64,000 bases of DNA from Idiomarina aquatica (GTDB lineage Bacteria > Pseudomonadota > Gammaproteobacteria > Enterobacterales > Alteromonadaceae): assembly GCF_003987185.1 (NCBI RefSeq), contig NZ_PIPS01000001.1, positions 930,001 through 994,000 on the forward strand, written 5' to 3'. The translations under genes were made by a program, and so were the position numbers. Below the pieces are notes generated by a model. It had not been told where the DNA came from and ran no database searches. It worked only from the letters and a program-made list of their open reading frames with translations. Below are positions 48,020-57,648 of this stretch, in pieces; position 1 is the stretch's first letter; every line of letters begins with the position of its first letter.

Positions 48020-48700
48020 ATGAGCCTGAAACCCCAACGTCCACACAGTATTGATGAATTATTTGCCCGCGCCAGCGAGCTTGCCGGTCAGCGTTTTGCT
48101 GATCTTGCGGCTGCCGCGCAACTGCCCATTCCCAACGATCTGCGACGTGATAAAGGCTGGGTTGGTATGCTGCTGGAGCATTATCTCGGTGCGACGGCGG
48201 GCTCAAAGCCAACACAGGACTTTCCGGAACTGGGCATTGAACTGAAAACCTTACCGGTGGATGCCAACGGCAAACCATTGGAAACCACCTTCGTCTGTGT
48301 CGCACCATTAACCGACCTCGCCGGAGTGAACTGGCAGACCAGTAATGTCCGTAATAAGCTACAATGCGTATTATGGTTGCCGATTGACGGGCGCCGGGAA
48401 ATTCCCTTGGCTGACCGGGTGGTCGGCAGTGCCTTTATCTGGCAACCCAACGCGGCACAGGAGTCAATGCTGCAACGCGACTGGGAAGAACACATGGATC
48501 GCATTGCGCTGGGCGAAGTGGAGCACATTACCGCACGTCAGGGGGTGGCGTTACAAATTCGTCCGAAGGCAGCCGATGGCTCAGCGTTAACCGATGCGAT
48601 AGGACCTGACGGGAGTATTATCCAAGTCAGGCCGCGTGGGTTTTATTTGAAAACATCATTTACCGAACAAATCATCCGGCAGGTATTTCATGCAGTTTAA
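48020..48700 (+). CDS. mutH: DNA mismatch repair endonuclease MutH
   Basis: A 226-residue restriction-enzyme-fold nuclease that nicks the unmethylated strand at hemimethylated GATC sites. Asp67, Glu74 and Lys76 (DFPELGIELKT) match the catalytic DEK of E. coli (Asp70, Glu77, Lys79). MutH implies a Dam methylase and limits the host to gammaproteobacteria with Dam-directed repair. Its end overlaps the DUF2982 start by 11 bases. Confidence 0.97.
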   Translation: MSLKPQRPHSIDELFARASELAGQRFADLAAAAQLPIPNDLRRDKGWVGMLLEHYLGATAGSKPTQDFPELGIELKTLPVDANGKPLETTFVCVAPLTDLAGVNWQTSNVRNKLQCVLWLPIDGRREIPLADRVVGSAFIWQPNAAQESMLQRDWEEHMDRIALGEVEHITARQGVALQIRPKAADGSALTDAIGPDGSIIQVRPRGFYLKTSFTEQIIRQVFHAV

Positions 48701-49373
48701 TGTGACCCCTCACGCCAAACGTAATGCCCTCACGTTTTGTGGGCTTGCGCTGTTGCTGTTTGCGTTAATTGTGTTTATCCACCTGGTCAGGGACGATGTG
48801 CCCGGCGGCGTCACCGTGGTGATCGGCGCAACCTCGGCGATCCTGTTGTTGCTGGGCATCGGTAAACTGATTGAACCGCCGGTGTCACTGAGCATCACCC
48901 CCGAACATCTGACGTACCTGCATCGCCGCGGCCAATGGCAGATCAGTTGGGATAATATCATCCGTTATGACGTGCCACGTGTAACCCGCATTCTGGATTT
49001 GGAAGACGCACCCTTTCTCGGGTTTCGCTTACACAATGTTGATGAGGTGTTGCAGTCGATATCGCCGCGGCTGGCGTCGGCGCTGTTGTTTGAACAGCGC
49101 CAACTGCTGACCATGGCGTTACGTCATGAACGCCCTGACCAGTCGGATTACTCGCAGTATTTCGATATTCCCGACCGTTATGTCAGCCCCAACGGGGTGG
49201 TTTACAAAGGCTTGATCGCGTCCTTTGCGGTTCGCATGGCACAGTTGCGTGAGTTGTTGGGCTATGACCTATACGTCAGTGCCAATGCGCTTGACCGCGA
49301 TGTCTATGAATTTAAAGCTCACCTGCAGAAACTGCAGGCCAGCCGCAATGAGGCGGCCGGCGAAGACGAGTAG
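48690..49373 (+). CDS. DUF2982 family membrane protein
   Basis: A 227-residue protein with two N-terminal membrane helices (about 14-32 and 40-58) and a cytoplasmic domain that includes a PH-like beta segment (LTYLHRRGQWQISWDNI). This matches DUF2982, a family of unknown role found in Shewanella, Vibrio and Alteromonas, often next to mutH. The 11-base overlap with mutH suggests cotranslation. Confidence 0.88.
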   Translation: MQFNVTPHAKRNALTFCGLALLLFALIVFIHLVRDDVPGGVTVVIGATSAILLLLGIGKLIEPPVSLSITPEHLTYLHRRGQWQISWDNIIRYDVPRVTRILDLEDAPFLGFRLHNVDEVLQSISPRLASALLFEQRQLLTMALRHERPDQSDYSQYFDIPDRYVSPNGVVYKGLIASFAVRMAQLRELLGYDLYVSANALDRDVYEFKAHLQKLQASRNEAAGEDE

Positions 49374-49380
49374 CAGCGCA

Positions 49381-50115
49381 TCAGTCGAACGTGGGAATGG
49401 AGTAGGCTTCAATTTCTGGCTTCTGGAAATAATACCCCTGCATCAGTTCCACACCGTTGTACTTGAGGTACAAATACTCGTCCTGAGTCTCAACACCTTC
49501 GGCAACCAACATAATTCCAAGCTCTTGAGAGGCTTTCTGAACCGCCGAAAACAAGGCTTTTTTAATCCGATCCTGATGAATATTACGCACCAGTTTCATA
49601 TCAATTTTTAGGATATCGGGCTGGAAGTCGGCCAGCAGATTGAGCCCGGCGTAGCCTTCACCAAAATCATCAATGGCCGTTAAAAAACCGTGTTCACGGT
49701 AGGTTTTAAACACATCAACCAGCAAGCCGTGATTTTCCACCTTTTCGTGTTCGGTCACTTCGAAAATAATATTTTCACGCGGGAAACCGGTTTTTCGTGC
49801 GGTTTTCAACGTTTTTGCCAGACAGGTTTCGGGTTCATATATGGCATTCGGCATAAAATTGATGCTGACTTTTGACGGCAGATTAACTGCAGCTGCCGTT
49901 TCAATGGCCGCCATTCTGCAGCTCTGATCAAAGGTGTATTTGTTGGCATCGTTCACCCGCGACAGTACTTCACCGGCACCCTCGCCGTTTTCACCACGCA
50001 CCAATGCTTCAAAGGCAAACACCTCTTTGGTCTGCACATTAACAATCGGCTGAAACGCCATTTTAATTTTAAAACCTAACGGACTCTCGCAGTCACACGA
50101 TGGGCAAGCCGCCAT
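49381..50115 (-). CDS. EAL-domain c-di-GMP phosphodiesterase with N-terminal Cys motif
   Basis: A 244-residue stand-alone EAL protein. Catalytic signatures are present: EALVRG (about 32), a metal-binding Asn in SINFMPN (about 84), FEVTEHE (about 115), DDFGEGYAGL (about 143), ILKIDMK, and EGVET. It should therefore hydrolyse c-di-GMP. An N-terminal CPSCDC motif (residues 4-9) may bind metal or sense redox. It is divergent from the rimB-like gene and converges on DUF2982. Confidence 0.9.
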   Translation of the reverse strand: MAACPSCDCESPLGFKIKMAFQPIVNVQTKEVFAFEALVRGENGEGAGEVLSRVNDANKYTFDQSCRMAAIETAAAVNLPSKVSINFMPNAIYEPETCLAKTLKTARKTGFPRENIIFEVTEHEKVENHGLLVDVFKTYREHGFLTAIDDFGEGYAGLNLLADFQPDILKIDMKLVRNIHQDRIKKALFSAVQKASQELGIMLVAEGVETQDEYLYLKYNGVELMQGYYFQKPEIEAYSIPTFD

Positions 50116-50280
50116 TATTCCTCCTCGAACGTGGCGTCATAAATTACGCACGTAGCAGTAAAACGATTATGATAGCATTTGAGATCATCGACCCGTTCAA
50201 CAAATAAATTGATTGCGCTAATCTGAAAATAGTGTATTTAGCACGCTCAGGATTTATTTTGTAACGGTCAGGAGATTGTC

Positions 50281-50697
50281 ATGCAAACATTAGGTTGGAA
50301 GGAATGGGGCGCGTTGCCGGATATCGGGATTGATCGCATCCATATGAAAGTGGATACGGGCGCCAAAACATCCTGTCTGCACGCGTTTAAACTAGAACCT
50401 TTCGAGCGTGACGGAGCCTCCTGGCTGAAGGTCTATGTCCACCCACAACAAGACTCTTTGCAAGAACACAGTTTTGAAGCCCCGGTCTACGAGCAACGTG
50501 AGGTCACAGACTCCGGTGGTCATACCGAAGTACGCTACGTCATTCGCACACGATTAGTACTAGGACAGTTTGACCAGGTCATCGAATTAACGTTAACTAA
50601 CCGGGACACCATGAAATTTAGGATGTTGTTGGGCCGTCAGGCCATGCGCCAGCATTTTATTGTAAATCCTGCGCAAGCCCACTTATTAGGAGAATAA
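50281..50697 (+). CDS. RimB-like retropepsin-fold zinc/aspartic protease (DUF785)
   Basis: A 138-residue protein of the DUF785/RimB family. The conserved core [15 protein letters not shown] (about residue 22) is the DTGA motif of retropepsin-like folds, and LGRQAMR near the C terminus is the second conserved part. Members usually sit beside RimK and, in Pseudomonas, RimB proteolyses glutamate tails added by RimK. It is two bases from rimK and first in the operon. Confidence 0.88.
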   Translation: MQTLGWKEWGALPDIGIDRIHMKVDTGAKTSCLHAFKLEPFERDGASWLKVYVHPQQDSLQEHSFEAPVYEQREVTDSGGHTEVRYVIRTRLVLGQFDQVIELTLTNRDTMKFRMLLGRQAMRQHFIVNPAQAHLLGE

Positions 50698-50699
50698 CT

Positions 50700-51608
50700 A
50701 TGCGAATTGCAATCTTGTCGCGTAACAGCAATCTTTACTCGACGCGTCGTTTGGTCGAGGCGGCACGGGAGCGCGGCCATCAGGTCGATGTTCTTAACCC
50801 GTTAAGTTGCTACATGAACATTAACGCGCGAGAAAACTCAATTCACCGTCACGGCAAGGAACTGCCTTACTATGATTGTGTCATCCCGCGCATCGGCGCA
50901 TCGGTCACCTTTTACGGCACCGCGGTATTACGCCAGTTTGAAATGATGGGCACGTACCCGCTGAATGAATCGGTTGCTATTTCGCGCAGTCGCGACAAAT
51001 TACGCTCGTTACAACTGTTATCGCGGAAAGGCATTGGCTTGCCGACCACCGGTTTTGCCGATCAGCCGCAGGATATCCCGGATCTTATTGATATGGTTGG
51101 TGGTGCGCCGCTGGTCATTAAACTGTTAGAAGGTACGCAGGGCATCGGTGTGGTGCTGGCTGAGACCGCACAGGCCGCAGAGAGCGTTATCGAAGCCTTT
51201 ATGGGTATGAAAGCGAACATTATGGTGCAGGAATATATCCGTGAGGCCGGCGGTGCCGATATTCGCTGTTTTGTCTTGGGCGATAAGGTCATTGCAGCAA
51301 TGAAACGTCAGGCCAAAGAAGGCGAGTTCCGCTCCAACCTGCACCGGGGTGGCAGTGCCAGCCTGATTAAATTATCGCCGGCTGAGCGTCAGACCGCGAT
51401 TAAAGCCGCTAAAACCATGGGTCTGAATGTCGCCGGTGTCGACATTCTGCGCTCTAACCATGGACCGTTGGTGATGGAAGTCAACTCATCGCCGGGCTTG
51501 GAAGGTATCGAAACCGCGTCCGAGAAAGACATCGCCGGCCAGATCATCACCTTCCTGGAAAACAACGCCAAAGCGCATAAAACGCGCACCAAAGGGAGCC
51601 GCGGTTAA
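50700..51608 (+). CDS. rimK: RimK family alpha-L-glutamate ligase
   Basis: A 302-residue ATP-grasp ligase that adds Glu residues to ribosomal protein S6 or makes poly-glutamate. [20 protein letters not shown], the glycine loop [15 protein letters not shown] (about 141) and the metal-site [14 protein letters not shown] (about 258) are all conserved with E. coli RimK (300). Its stop overlaps the next start (TAATG). Confidence 0.95.
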   Translation: MRIAILSRNSNLYSTRRLVEAARERGHQVDVLNPLSCYMNINARENSIHRHGKELPYYDCVIPRIGASVTFYGTAVLRQFEMMGTYPLNESVAISRSRDKLRSLQLLSRKGIGLPTTGFADQPQDIPDLIDMVGGAPLVIKLLEGTQGIGVVLAETAQAAESVIEAFMGMKANIMVQEYIREAGGADIRCFVLGDKVIAAMKRQAKEGEFRSNLHRGGSASLIKLSPAERQTAIKAAKTMGLNVAGVDILRSNHGPLVMEVNSSPGLEGIETASEKDIAGQIITFLENNAKAHKTRTKGSRG

Positions 51609-52660
51609 TGAACAGAAGTTCTGCCTCTCGTAAGCCTGTTATGGCAGCCTTTGAACTGGCCGGTAAACGCATCGAGCCGGGCTCTCATCAACACATTCTG
51701 ATCCCGGCGGTGCGCCTGTACAATGACGCCCCGCTGGACTTACGTGTTGACGTATTCCACGGCACCCGCCCAGGCCCGGTGATGTTGTTGTGCGCGGCAA
51801 TCCACGGTGATGAGTTAAACGGCATCGAGATTTGCCGCCAGATCATCGATCAGACCGATGCGTTACAGTTGCACGGAACCCTGATTGTGGTCCCTATCGT
51901 GAACCTCTTTGGTTTTATCCAGCAGTCTCGTTACCTGCCGGACCGACGCGACTTGAACCGTTGTTTCCCCGGTTCGGAGCGCGGAGCGCTGGGTTCGCGA
52001 ATGGCCTATTTGTTCAGTGAAGAACTGGTTAAGAAGTGTACCCACATCGTTGATCTGCACACCGGTGCCATTCACCGCAGCAATTTGCCGCAGATACGTG
52101 TCGATGTGGAAAATGCCACTGCACTGGACATGGCGAAGGCCTTTGGATCACCGGTTATTCTGCACTCGAAAGAGCGCGATGGTTCATTGCGCGCCTTTGC
52201 CAACGAATTAGGGATTCCGTTGATCCTCTATGAAGCCGGCGAAGCTCTGCGCTTTGATGACGCATCCATTAATGCCGGCGTGATCGGCGTACAGAATGTC
52301 ATGAAGCATCTGAAGATGGTCAAAGGCCGACGCCGTGGTAAGCGCATCACACCAGTAATTGCGCGTCGCTCAACCTGGATTCGTGCGGAAAAGGACGGCC
52401 TGGTATTGCGTAAGGTTGAGCTTGGCCAGACCATTCAGAAAGGTCAGGTGCTGGCACACAGCGTGAATCCGCACGCGGGCGAGGCTGATATCATTTCCTC
52501 ACCGGTGCGTGGCATCATCATCGGCTGCAGCAACATCCCGGTAGCCAATGAAGGCGAGGCGCTTTTTAACGTTGCTCAGTTCGAGAAAGAGGAAATCTCT
52601 GAAGCCACTGAAGTGGTGGGTTCATTCACCGAAGTGTTCGACAACAAAACCCCGTTATGA
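51608..52660 (+). CDS. Succinylglutamate desuccinylase/aspartoacylase family protein
   Basis: A 350-residue zinc carboxypeptidase-fold hydrolase. Metal ligands are in AAIHGDELNG (His and Glu, about residue 60) and VDLHTGAIHRS (about 146). The catalytic Glu is in LYEAGEALRF (about 207). Such proteins occur with RimK in many gammaproteobacteria, but their substrate is not established; cleavage of a glutamyl-type amide is a natural guess. The C terminus has a biotinyl/lipoyl-like beta fold (GQTIQKGQVLAHSVNP). It overlaps rimK and the next gene. Confidence 0.88.
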   Translation: MNRSSASRKPVMAAFELAGKRIEPGSHQHILIPAVRLYNDAPLDLRVDVFHGTRPGPVMLLCAAIHGDELNGIEICRQIIDQTDALQLHGTLIVVPIVNLFGFIQQSRYLPDRRDLNRCFPGSERGALGSRMAYLFSEELVKKCTHIVDLHTGAIHRSNLPQIRVDVENATALDMAKAFGSPVILHSKERDGSLRAFANELGIPLILYEAGEALRFDDASINAGVIGVQNVMKHLKMVKGRRRGKRITPVIARRSTWIRAEKDGLVLRKVELGQTIQKGQVLAHSVNPHAGEADIISSPVRGIIIGCSNIPVANEGEALFNVAQFEKEEISEATEVVGSFTEVFDNKTPL

Positions 52661-52998
52661 ACGCCTTAATTGACTTTGATCAAGGGCTTAAACATTGTGA
52701 TAACCAGCACCGCATTTACCTTGCGGTGCTGCGACAGTTCTTAGCCCAGTACCAAAATGGCCTCAATTACGATGCCATGCTGCAGTCGCCAGAGCACGCA
52801 CAGCTTGAGTTGCATACGCTCAAAGGTTTATGCGCAACCATTGGTGCCACGCATTTAAGTCAGCTCGCCGCGACGAGTTTCCAACATTGGACGAGTATCA
52901 GTTCGGCCGATGCACAAGTTGAGTTAAGCAATATAGCTGAAGAGTTAACGGCGCTTGTACAAGTGCTGCAAGACTATTTAAAGTCAAGCAATTGTTAA
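52657..52998 (+). CDS. HPt domain protein in the rimK operon
   Basis: A 113-residue stand-alone histidine phosphotransfer domain. His53 in HTLKGLCATIGA matches the HPt motif (HxLKG-x-A-x-x-x-G). It overlaps the deacylase stop by four bases (ATGA), so it is translated with the rimK genes. HPt proteins pass phosphate between receiver domains; none is coded in this operon. Confidence 0.85.
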   Translation: MNALIDFDQGLKHCDNQHRIYLAVLRQFLAQYQNGLNYDAMLQSPEHAQLELHTLKGLCATIGATHLSQLAATSFQHWTSISSADAQVELSNIAEELTALVQVLQDYLKSSNC

Positions 52999-53075
52999 AT
53001 TTTTAATCACATTTTCATTAATTTTCGCTACACTGAGCCGATATAAAAATAACGATTACTCAAGTTAACGGGTCT

Positions 53076-54785
53076 ATGTCTGCGAAGCCGTCTGATAACA
53101 TACGCTTTCAGTGCGATGGCAACGATGTTTATGTGTTTGTTTCGGCATCCAATTCATCGATTAAAGCTGAACATTTAAAACAGGCCTTTCAGTTGTCTGA
53201 ATTTGCTAGTGCCCAACCCCTCGACCGAAACACCTTTGATAACATCGCCAAAAATTTTAGTGAATGGCACCAACAACGAAAACGTAAACCTAGCGAAAAT
53301 TATAGCCAAGAAGTTGCTGTCATTGTCGACGCCAGGCTCACCATAACTATCGATGATGACGATATGCTAGCCACCGCGTCCGTGACGTCGGCCTGGGGTG
53401 GCGAGCCTCTTACCCGACCGCGACTGCTGGCCGAGCTGAAAAGCTGCAATATTTCAACCGGTATCCAACGCACTGGCATCAATCAAATCTTACAACACTG
53501 CATCGAAGCCCCGGCCGGCACAACCATCGAGGTGATCATTGCCAAAGGCCGCCCCCCCATTCATGGTAAAAACGCGCGTTTTGAAGCCTTAGTTGAAGAT
53601 GCCCGTAAACGCATTCTTAAGCCACAGGAACGTGAAGACGGTACCGTTGATATGCGTGATCTTGGCAAACAAATTACGGTCGATAAGGGCGATGCGCTCA
53701 TGCGCCGCTTACCGCCGGAAGGCGGCCGTGACGGTTTCACCATAAAAGGTGAAACTTTGCCGGCGGAGGGCGGCGACGACATTGCCTTAGCAGCCGGCGA
53801 GGGCACTGAAATCAGTGACCAGGATCCGGACTTGTTGGTCGCAACCAAGGTTGGTATGCCTTGGTTTACTCATAACTCGGCGAACGTCGATGATGTCTTA
53901 ACCTTAAAAGCCGTTGACGTCGCGACCGGGCACGTTGATTTTAAAGGCTCTGTGGTTATTTCAGGCAGTGTCACCGAAGGCATGCGCGTCAACGCCTCAG
54001 GCGACATTACCGTCGCCGGTTACGTAGACTCAGCAGAACTCAGTGCCGGCGGCAACATTACCATTCGCAAGGGTTGCATTGGGCACATCTCCAAAGAAGA
54101 TGAGCAGTTGGTATTGGATAACGAAAACTTTATCCCCACGTTAAGCAGTAAGCTGTCAGCCGGTGGCAGTATTTGGTGCGCGTACGCACAGTACGCCTAC
54201 CTTGAAAGTGGCCAGGGTATTATTGTCGATAAACAACTTACCCATTGCCACGTTATCACCGCTGGGCCAGCTGAAATTGGCGGTAACGACAAACAAGCCC
54301 GCGGCAAAATTATCGGCGGCACCTTTGAAACCTGTGCGCCGGTTTTTGCCGGACAGCTTGGCGCCAGAGCCGGCACCCGAACTCGCTTTATCCTGTCGCC
54401 ACCGCCTCCTGACGAAAGCACCCTGGATGCGTTGCAAAGCCTGACACAAAATTTAAAGCTGACGCTAAAAAAACTGAAACGACTGAAAATGGGCTTATCG
54501 CGCTGTAACGCGCTGGAAGACGAGCAACAGCGTATTCAACATACCCGAACGCTGATCAAAGCGATTCGTCACGAGCAGCGTAAGCTGCAGTCGCTCAAGG
54601 ACGACATAGCCGTCATCAAAGCGTCCGCCGACCAACATCCAACCCTGAGGGTAATCGCTGCCAAAGAAGTTTTTCCCGGGGTTAAATTTATCCATGAAAA
54701 TAAAAAACTGCAGATGAAAGAGCATCGCGGTGGTACACTGTTTATGCTTCAGGATCATCAATTACGAATGGATATATTACGATAA
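53076..54785 (+). CDS. FapA/DUF342 family polymer-forming protein
   Basis: A 569-residue protein of the FapA (DUF342) family. The N-terminal part (about 1-190) is FapA-like; a right-handed beta-helix domain (about 190-440; GDITVAGYVDSAELSAGGNITIRKG) is followed by a coiled-coil (about 440-515) and a short end domain. Related proteins occur in flagellar or envelope contexts, but the function is not established. It follows the HPt gene after 77 bp and precedes rsmC. Confidence 0.85.
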   Translation: MSAKPSDNIRFQCDGNDVYVFVSASNSSIKAEHLKQAFQLSEFASAQPLDRNTFDNIAKNFSEWHQQRKRKPSENYSQEVAVIVDARLTITIDDDDMLATASVTSAWGGEPLTRPRLLAELKSCNISTGIQRTGINQILQHCIEAPAGTTIEVIIAKGRPPIHGKNARFEALVEDARKRILKPQEREDGTVDMRDLGKQITVDKGDALMRRLPPEGGRDGFTIKGETLPAEGGDDIALAAGEGTEISDQDPDLLVATKVGMPWFTHNSANVDDVLTLKAVDVATGHVDFKGSVVISGSVTEGMRVNASGDITVAGYVDSAELSAGGNITIRKGCIGHISKEDEQLVLDNENFIPTLSSKLSAGGSIWCAYAQYAYLESGQGIIVDKQLTHCHVITAGPAEIGGNDKQARGKIIGGTFETCAPVFAGQLGARAGTRTRFILSPPPPDESTLDALQSLTQNLKLTLKKLKRLKMGLSRCNALEDEQQRIQHTRTLIKAIRHEQRKLQSLKDDIAVIKASADQHPTLRVIAAKEVFPGVKFIHENKKLQMKEHRGGTLFMLQDHQLRMDILR

Positions 54786-54788
54786 CTT

Positions 54789-55799
54789 ATGTCGGCAGAA
54801 TCGACCTCTCACGCTGTAGCCAAATTACTTCAACGCCAATCTCAACAACCATGGAGTCCATCACAACGCACAGGACCCCTGCTGGTGATTAATCCCGATG
54901 GCGACGCGCTGACCTTTCTGGACGCGGATGCCTGGTGTTTCCATGCCGGCCATGCCAAACATTGGCAACGGGCATTTTGTCAGGCACAACCACCCGACTT
55001 ATCCTCTTATCGCGGGGCTCTGCTTGTCGTTGCCAAAGAGCAAACGCTGAATCACTACATTTTAACGCAACTGCAGGCGTTGCCCGCAGGCAGCCCAATC
55101 TGGCTTGTCGGCGAGAAGAGAGGCGGCGTCATGTCGCTGGCTAAACGTCTTCCGGACGGCTACGGTGCGCCCCAAAAACTCGCATCGGGCAATCATTGTC
55201 AGTTGTTTGAAACGCACGTAGAGGCTTCCCATACGGCTCCGCAACTGCATCAATTTATGCACTCTGTTGCCGTAGATCTAACGGACGTCCAGTTTTCGCT
55301 ACAAAGTCTGCCCGGCGTATTCAGCCAACAACGGTTGGATGTCGGCACACGGTTGCTGTTGGAGCATTTGCCCAAACCACTGAAAACCCCCATCGTTGAT
55401 TTTGCCTGCGGCAGTGGCGTTATCGCGGCCACCCTGCATAAGCGCCAACAACCAAAGCTTTATTTAAGTGACGTTAACCCATTAGCGGTAGCGGCAGCAC
55501 AACATAACCTGGCAGCGGCCGATGCCGAGGTTTTTCTCAACGATGGCTTACCCGAAGACATTGAAGGCGTCGGCACCATTGTCAGCAATCCGCCGTTCCA
55601 TACCGGTTTAAGAACCGATTACCAAATTGCTAAACAATTTATTCGTGACGCTCATCAGGCTTTACGTAAAGGCGGTGATTTGTACTTGGTCGCTAATCGC
55701 TTTCTGCCCTGGCCTGAGGCGATTGAAGCCCATTTTGGTCATTGCGAACGCCTCGTTGAAACCAATAAGTTCTGTGTTTATCACGCTCAACGGAAATAA
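54789..55799 (+). CDS. rsmC: 16S rRNA m2G1207 methyltransferase RsmC
   Basis: A 336-residue enzyme with a degenerate N-terminal methyltransferase-like domain (about 1-160) and a C-terminal catalytic domain. The SAM site is IVDFACGSGVIAATL (about 197) and the catalytic loop is VSNPPFH (about 262). This double-domain layout is RsmC/RlmG; the position of NPPF and the length (343 in E. coli) favour RsmC. It begins three bases after the FapA-like gene. Confidence 0.92.
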   Translation: MSAESTSHAVAKLLQRQSQQPWSPSQRTGPLLVINPDGDALTFLDADAWCFHAGHAKHWQRAFCQAQPPDLSSYRGALLVVAKEQTLNHYILTQLQALPAGSPIWLVGEKRGGVMSLAKRLPDGYGAPQKLASGNHCQLFETHVEASHTAPQLHQFMHSVAVDLTDVQFSLQSLPGVFSQQRLDVGTRLLLEHLPKPLKTPIVDFACGSGVIAATLHKRQQPKLYLSDVNPLAVAAAQHNLAAADAEVFLNDGLPEDIEGVGTIVSNPPFHTGLRTDYQIAKQFIRDAHQALRKGGDLYLVANRFLPWPEAIEAHFGHCERLVETNKFCVYHAQRK

Positions 55800-55896
55800 A
55801 GGCACAATCATCGTATGCCAGTAATTATGAGGTGCAGTCACGTTAACGCTTTGATAACATATTGCTATTCACTGAACAGCGAGCTAGTGTAGATTC

Positions 55897-57537
55897 ATGC
55901 AATCGATATCCCTTAGGCGCGGCCTCATTATCGTAGTGTTACTGGTAACGGCAACCGCGCTGGGTATTGGCTTCACCATTAATGTGGTCAGCCAGGTCAG
56001 TCAATATCAGTCATCGATGCTCAAGCGTGTTTCTTCTTATGCAAAAATTATCGCCGGCAACGCCCGTGAGAGTGTCGCACTTAATGATAACAGTGAAGAA
56101 TCGCAACGACTCAATTCACTGGCGAACAGTCCATTTGTCCAGCATGTCCATATTTACCGGGTCGATCCAAACAGTGGTGAACTGAGCTTTTTTTCAAGTT
56201 ATAACAAAGAAGGTCTGGCACCCATTCCCGCTAAGTTTTCAAAAATTGAATATCTCAGCGAGCCCCGCATCAATGACCAGTATATGGAAGTGGCAGAACC
56301 GATTCTGCTCGACGATTCCGTTGTCGGTTATGTTTATTTACGCGGTTCCAATGATGAGGTGCGTCTGTTCATGTGGCGTGCGATTGCGATTGCGATTGCG
56401 GTCTTTGTGATCACCATACTGGTGTGCTGGCTGGCGACCTTAAAACTGCGTCACCGTGTGATTCAGCCGCTCGAACATATCGTTGATATCGCCAGTCAGG
56501 TGGCACGGGATAAAAACTATACCCTGCGTATTCCGGAATCCAGGCTCGACGAGTTTAATGATTTGGGCCAGTCGCTGAACATTATGCTGGAACGCGTGCA
56601 GCACCAAATTAGTCGGCAACAACGCGCGGAAAAAGAAGCGAGTCAGCTGAACCTGGAGCTTGAGCAGCAGGTAACGCAACGCACGAAAGCCTTGCGCGAA
56701 TCAAACAAAGAACTACTGGCAACACTCGAACAATTGCATCAATACCAAGGACAACTGGTGGAATCCGAAAAAATGGCCTCCTTGGGTGATATGGTCGCGG
56801 GTGTTGCACATGAGGTCAATACGCCGATTGGTCTGTCGGTCACGGCATCGACGCTGTTGCAGGACAAGTTGGCGGTTATGCAGGAAAAATTCCAGCAGAA
56901 GCGCATTTCAACCAACGAGTTTGCCCGCTTCCTGGATGATTGTGACGAAAACTTGTCCATCATTTACCGCAACCTTAACCGCGCCGCGGAATTGGTCACC
57001 AGCTTTAAGCAGGTTGCGGTCGATCAATCATCAGAAATCGATCGTACCATCGAAATTCATAGTTTTATGCGTGATGTGCTGACCTCAGTTAAACCACGGC
57101 GACTTGACGTAGAAAAGTTCCCCATTCATGTGCATTGTGCGGAAGGTTTGTCGGTGATTACCAAGCCCGGTCCACTGAATCAAATTTTAATTAACCTCAT
57201 TGTAAATTCGATGGTGCATGGTTTTGACGGCAGAAGCAGCGGCACGATCGACATTTCCTTCGAACTGATTGATGACGACCTTGAGATCACCTACCGCGAC
57301 GATGGCAACGGTGTACCTTTTGATATCCGCAAAAAAATATTCGACCCCTTCGTTACCACCAAACGGGGCGCCGGCGGTAGCGGTTTGGGGCTGCACTTAG
57401 TTTACAACCTGGTGACCCAGGTGCTTGGTGGCAATATTCATTTCTTCAGCGAACAACAGCACGGCGTCGAGTTCATCGTGCGTTTTCCGGTTAGCGTGGT
57501 ACAGTCAGTAAAATCGATTGAAACCATCGACGACTAA
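55897..57537 (+). CDS. Membrane sensor histidine kinase with CHASE8-like domain
   Basis: A 546-residue kinase. Two membrane helices (about 9-30 and 154-178) bracket a periplasmic sensor domain resembling CHASE8 (AKIIAGNARESVALND near 50). HAMP (about 180-235) and a coiled-coil follow, then HisKA with phosphoacceptor His305 in VAHEVNTPIG, and the ATPase with N box, DDGNGVP and GSGLGLHLV. There is no receiver or HPt domain. It precedes arcA by 111 bp and may phosphorylate it or another regulator. The ATG has a weak ribosome site. Confidence 0.9.
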   Translation: MQSISLRRGLIIVVLLVTATALGIGFTINVVSQVSQYQSSMLKRVSSYAKIIAGNARESVALNDNSEESQRLNSLANSPFVQHVHIYRVDPNSGELSFFSSYNKEGLAPIPAKFSKIEYLSEPRINDQYMEVAEPILLDDSVVGYVYLRGSNDEVRLFMWRAIAIAIAVFVITILVCWLATLKLRHRVIQPLEHIVDIASQVARDKNYTLRIPESRLDEFNDLGQSLNIMLERVQHQISRQQRAEKEASQLNLELEQQVTQRTKALRESNKELLATLEQLHQYQGQLVESEKMASLGDMVAGVAHEVNTPIGLSVTASTLLQDKLAVMQEKFQQKRISTNEFARFLDDCDENLSIIYRNLNRAAELVTSFKQVAVDQSSEIDRTIEIHSFMRDVLTSVKPRRLDVEKFPIHVHCAEGLSVITKPGPLNQILINLIVNSMVHGFDGRSSGTIDISFELIDDDLEITYRDDGNGVPFDIRKKIFDPFVTTKRGAGGSGLGLHLVYNLVTQVLGGNIHFFSEQQHGVEFIVRFPVSVVQSVKSIETIDD

Positions 57538-57648
57538 ACGGCCCATATGCTTGAAAAATTTTGAACAAAAGTCATAATATAGCGTCAATATTTGTACAAC
57601 TTTTCTTAAGCGCTAAATTATAATAATTTGCCAGGAACGCGGAACACT

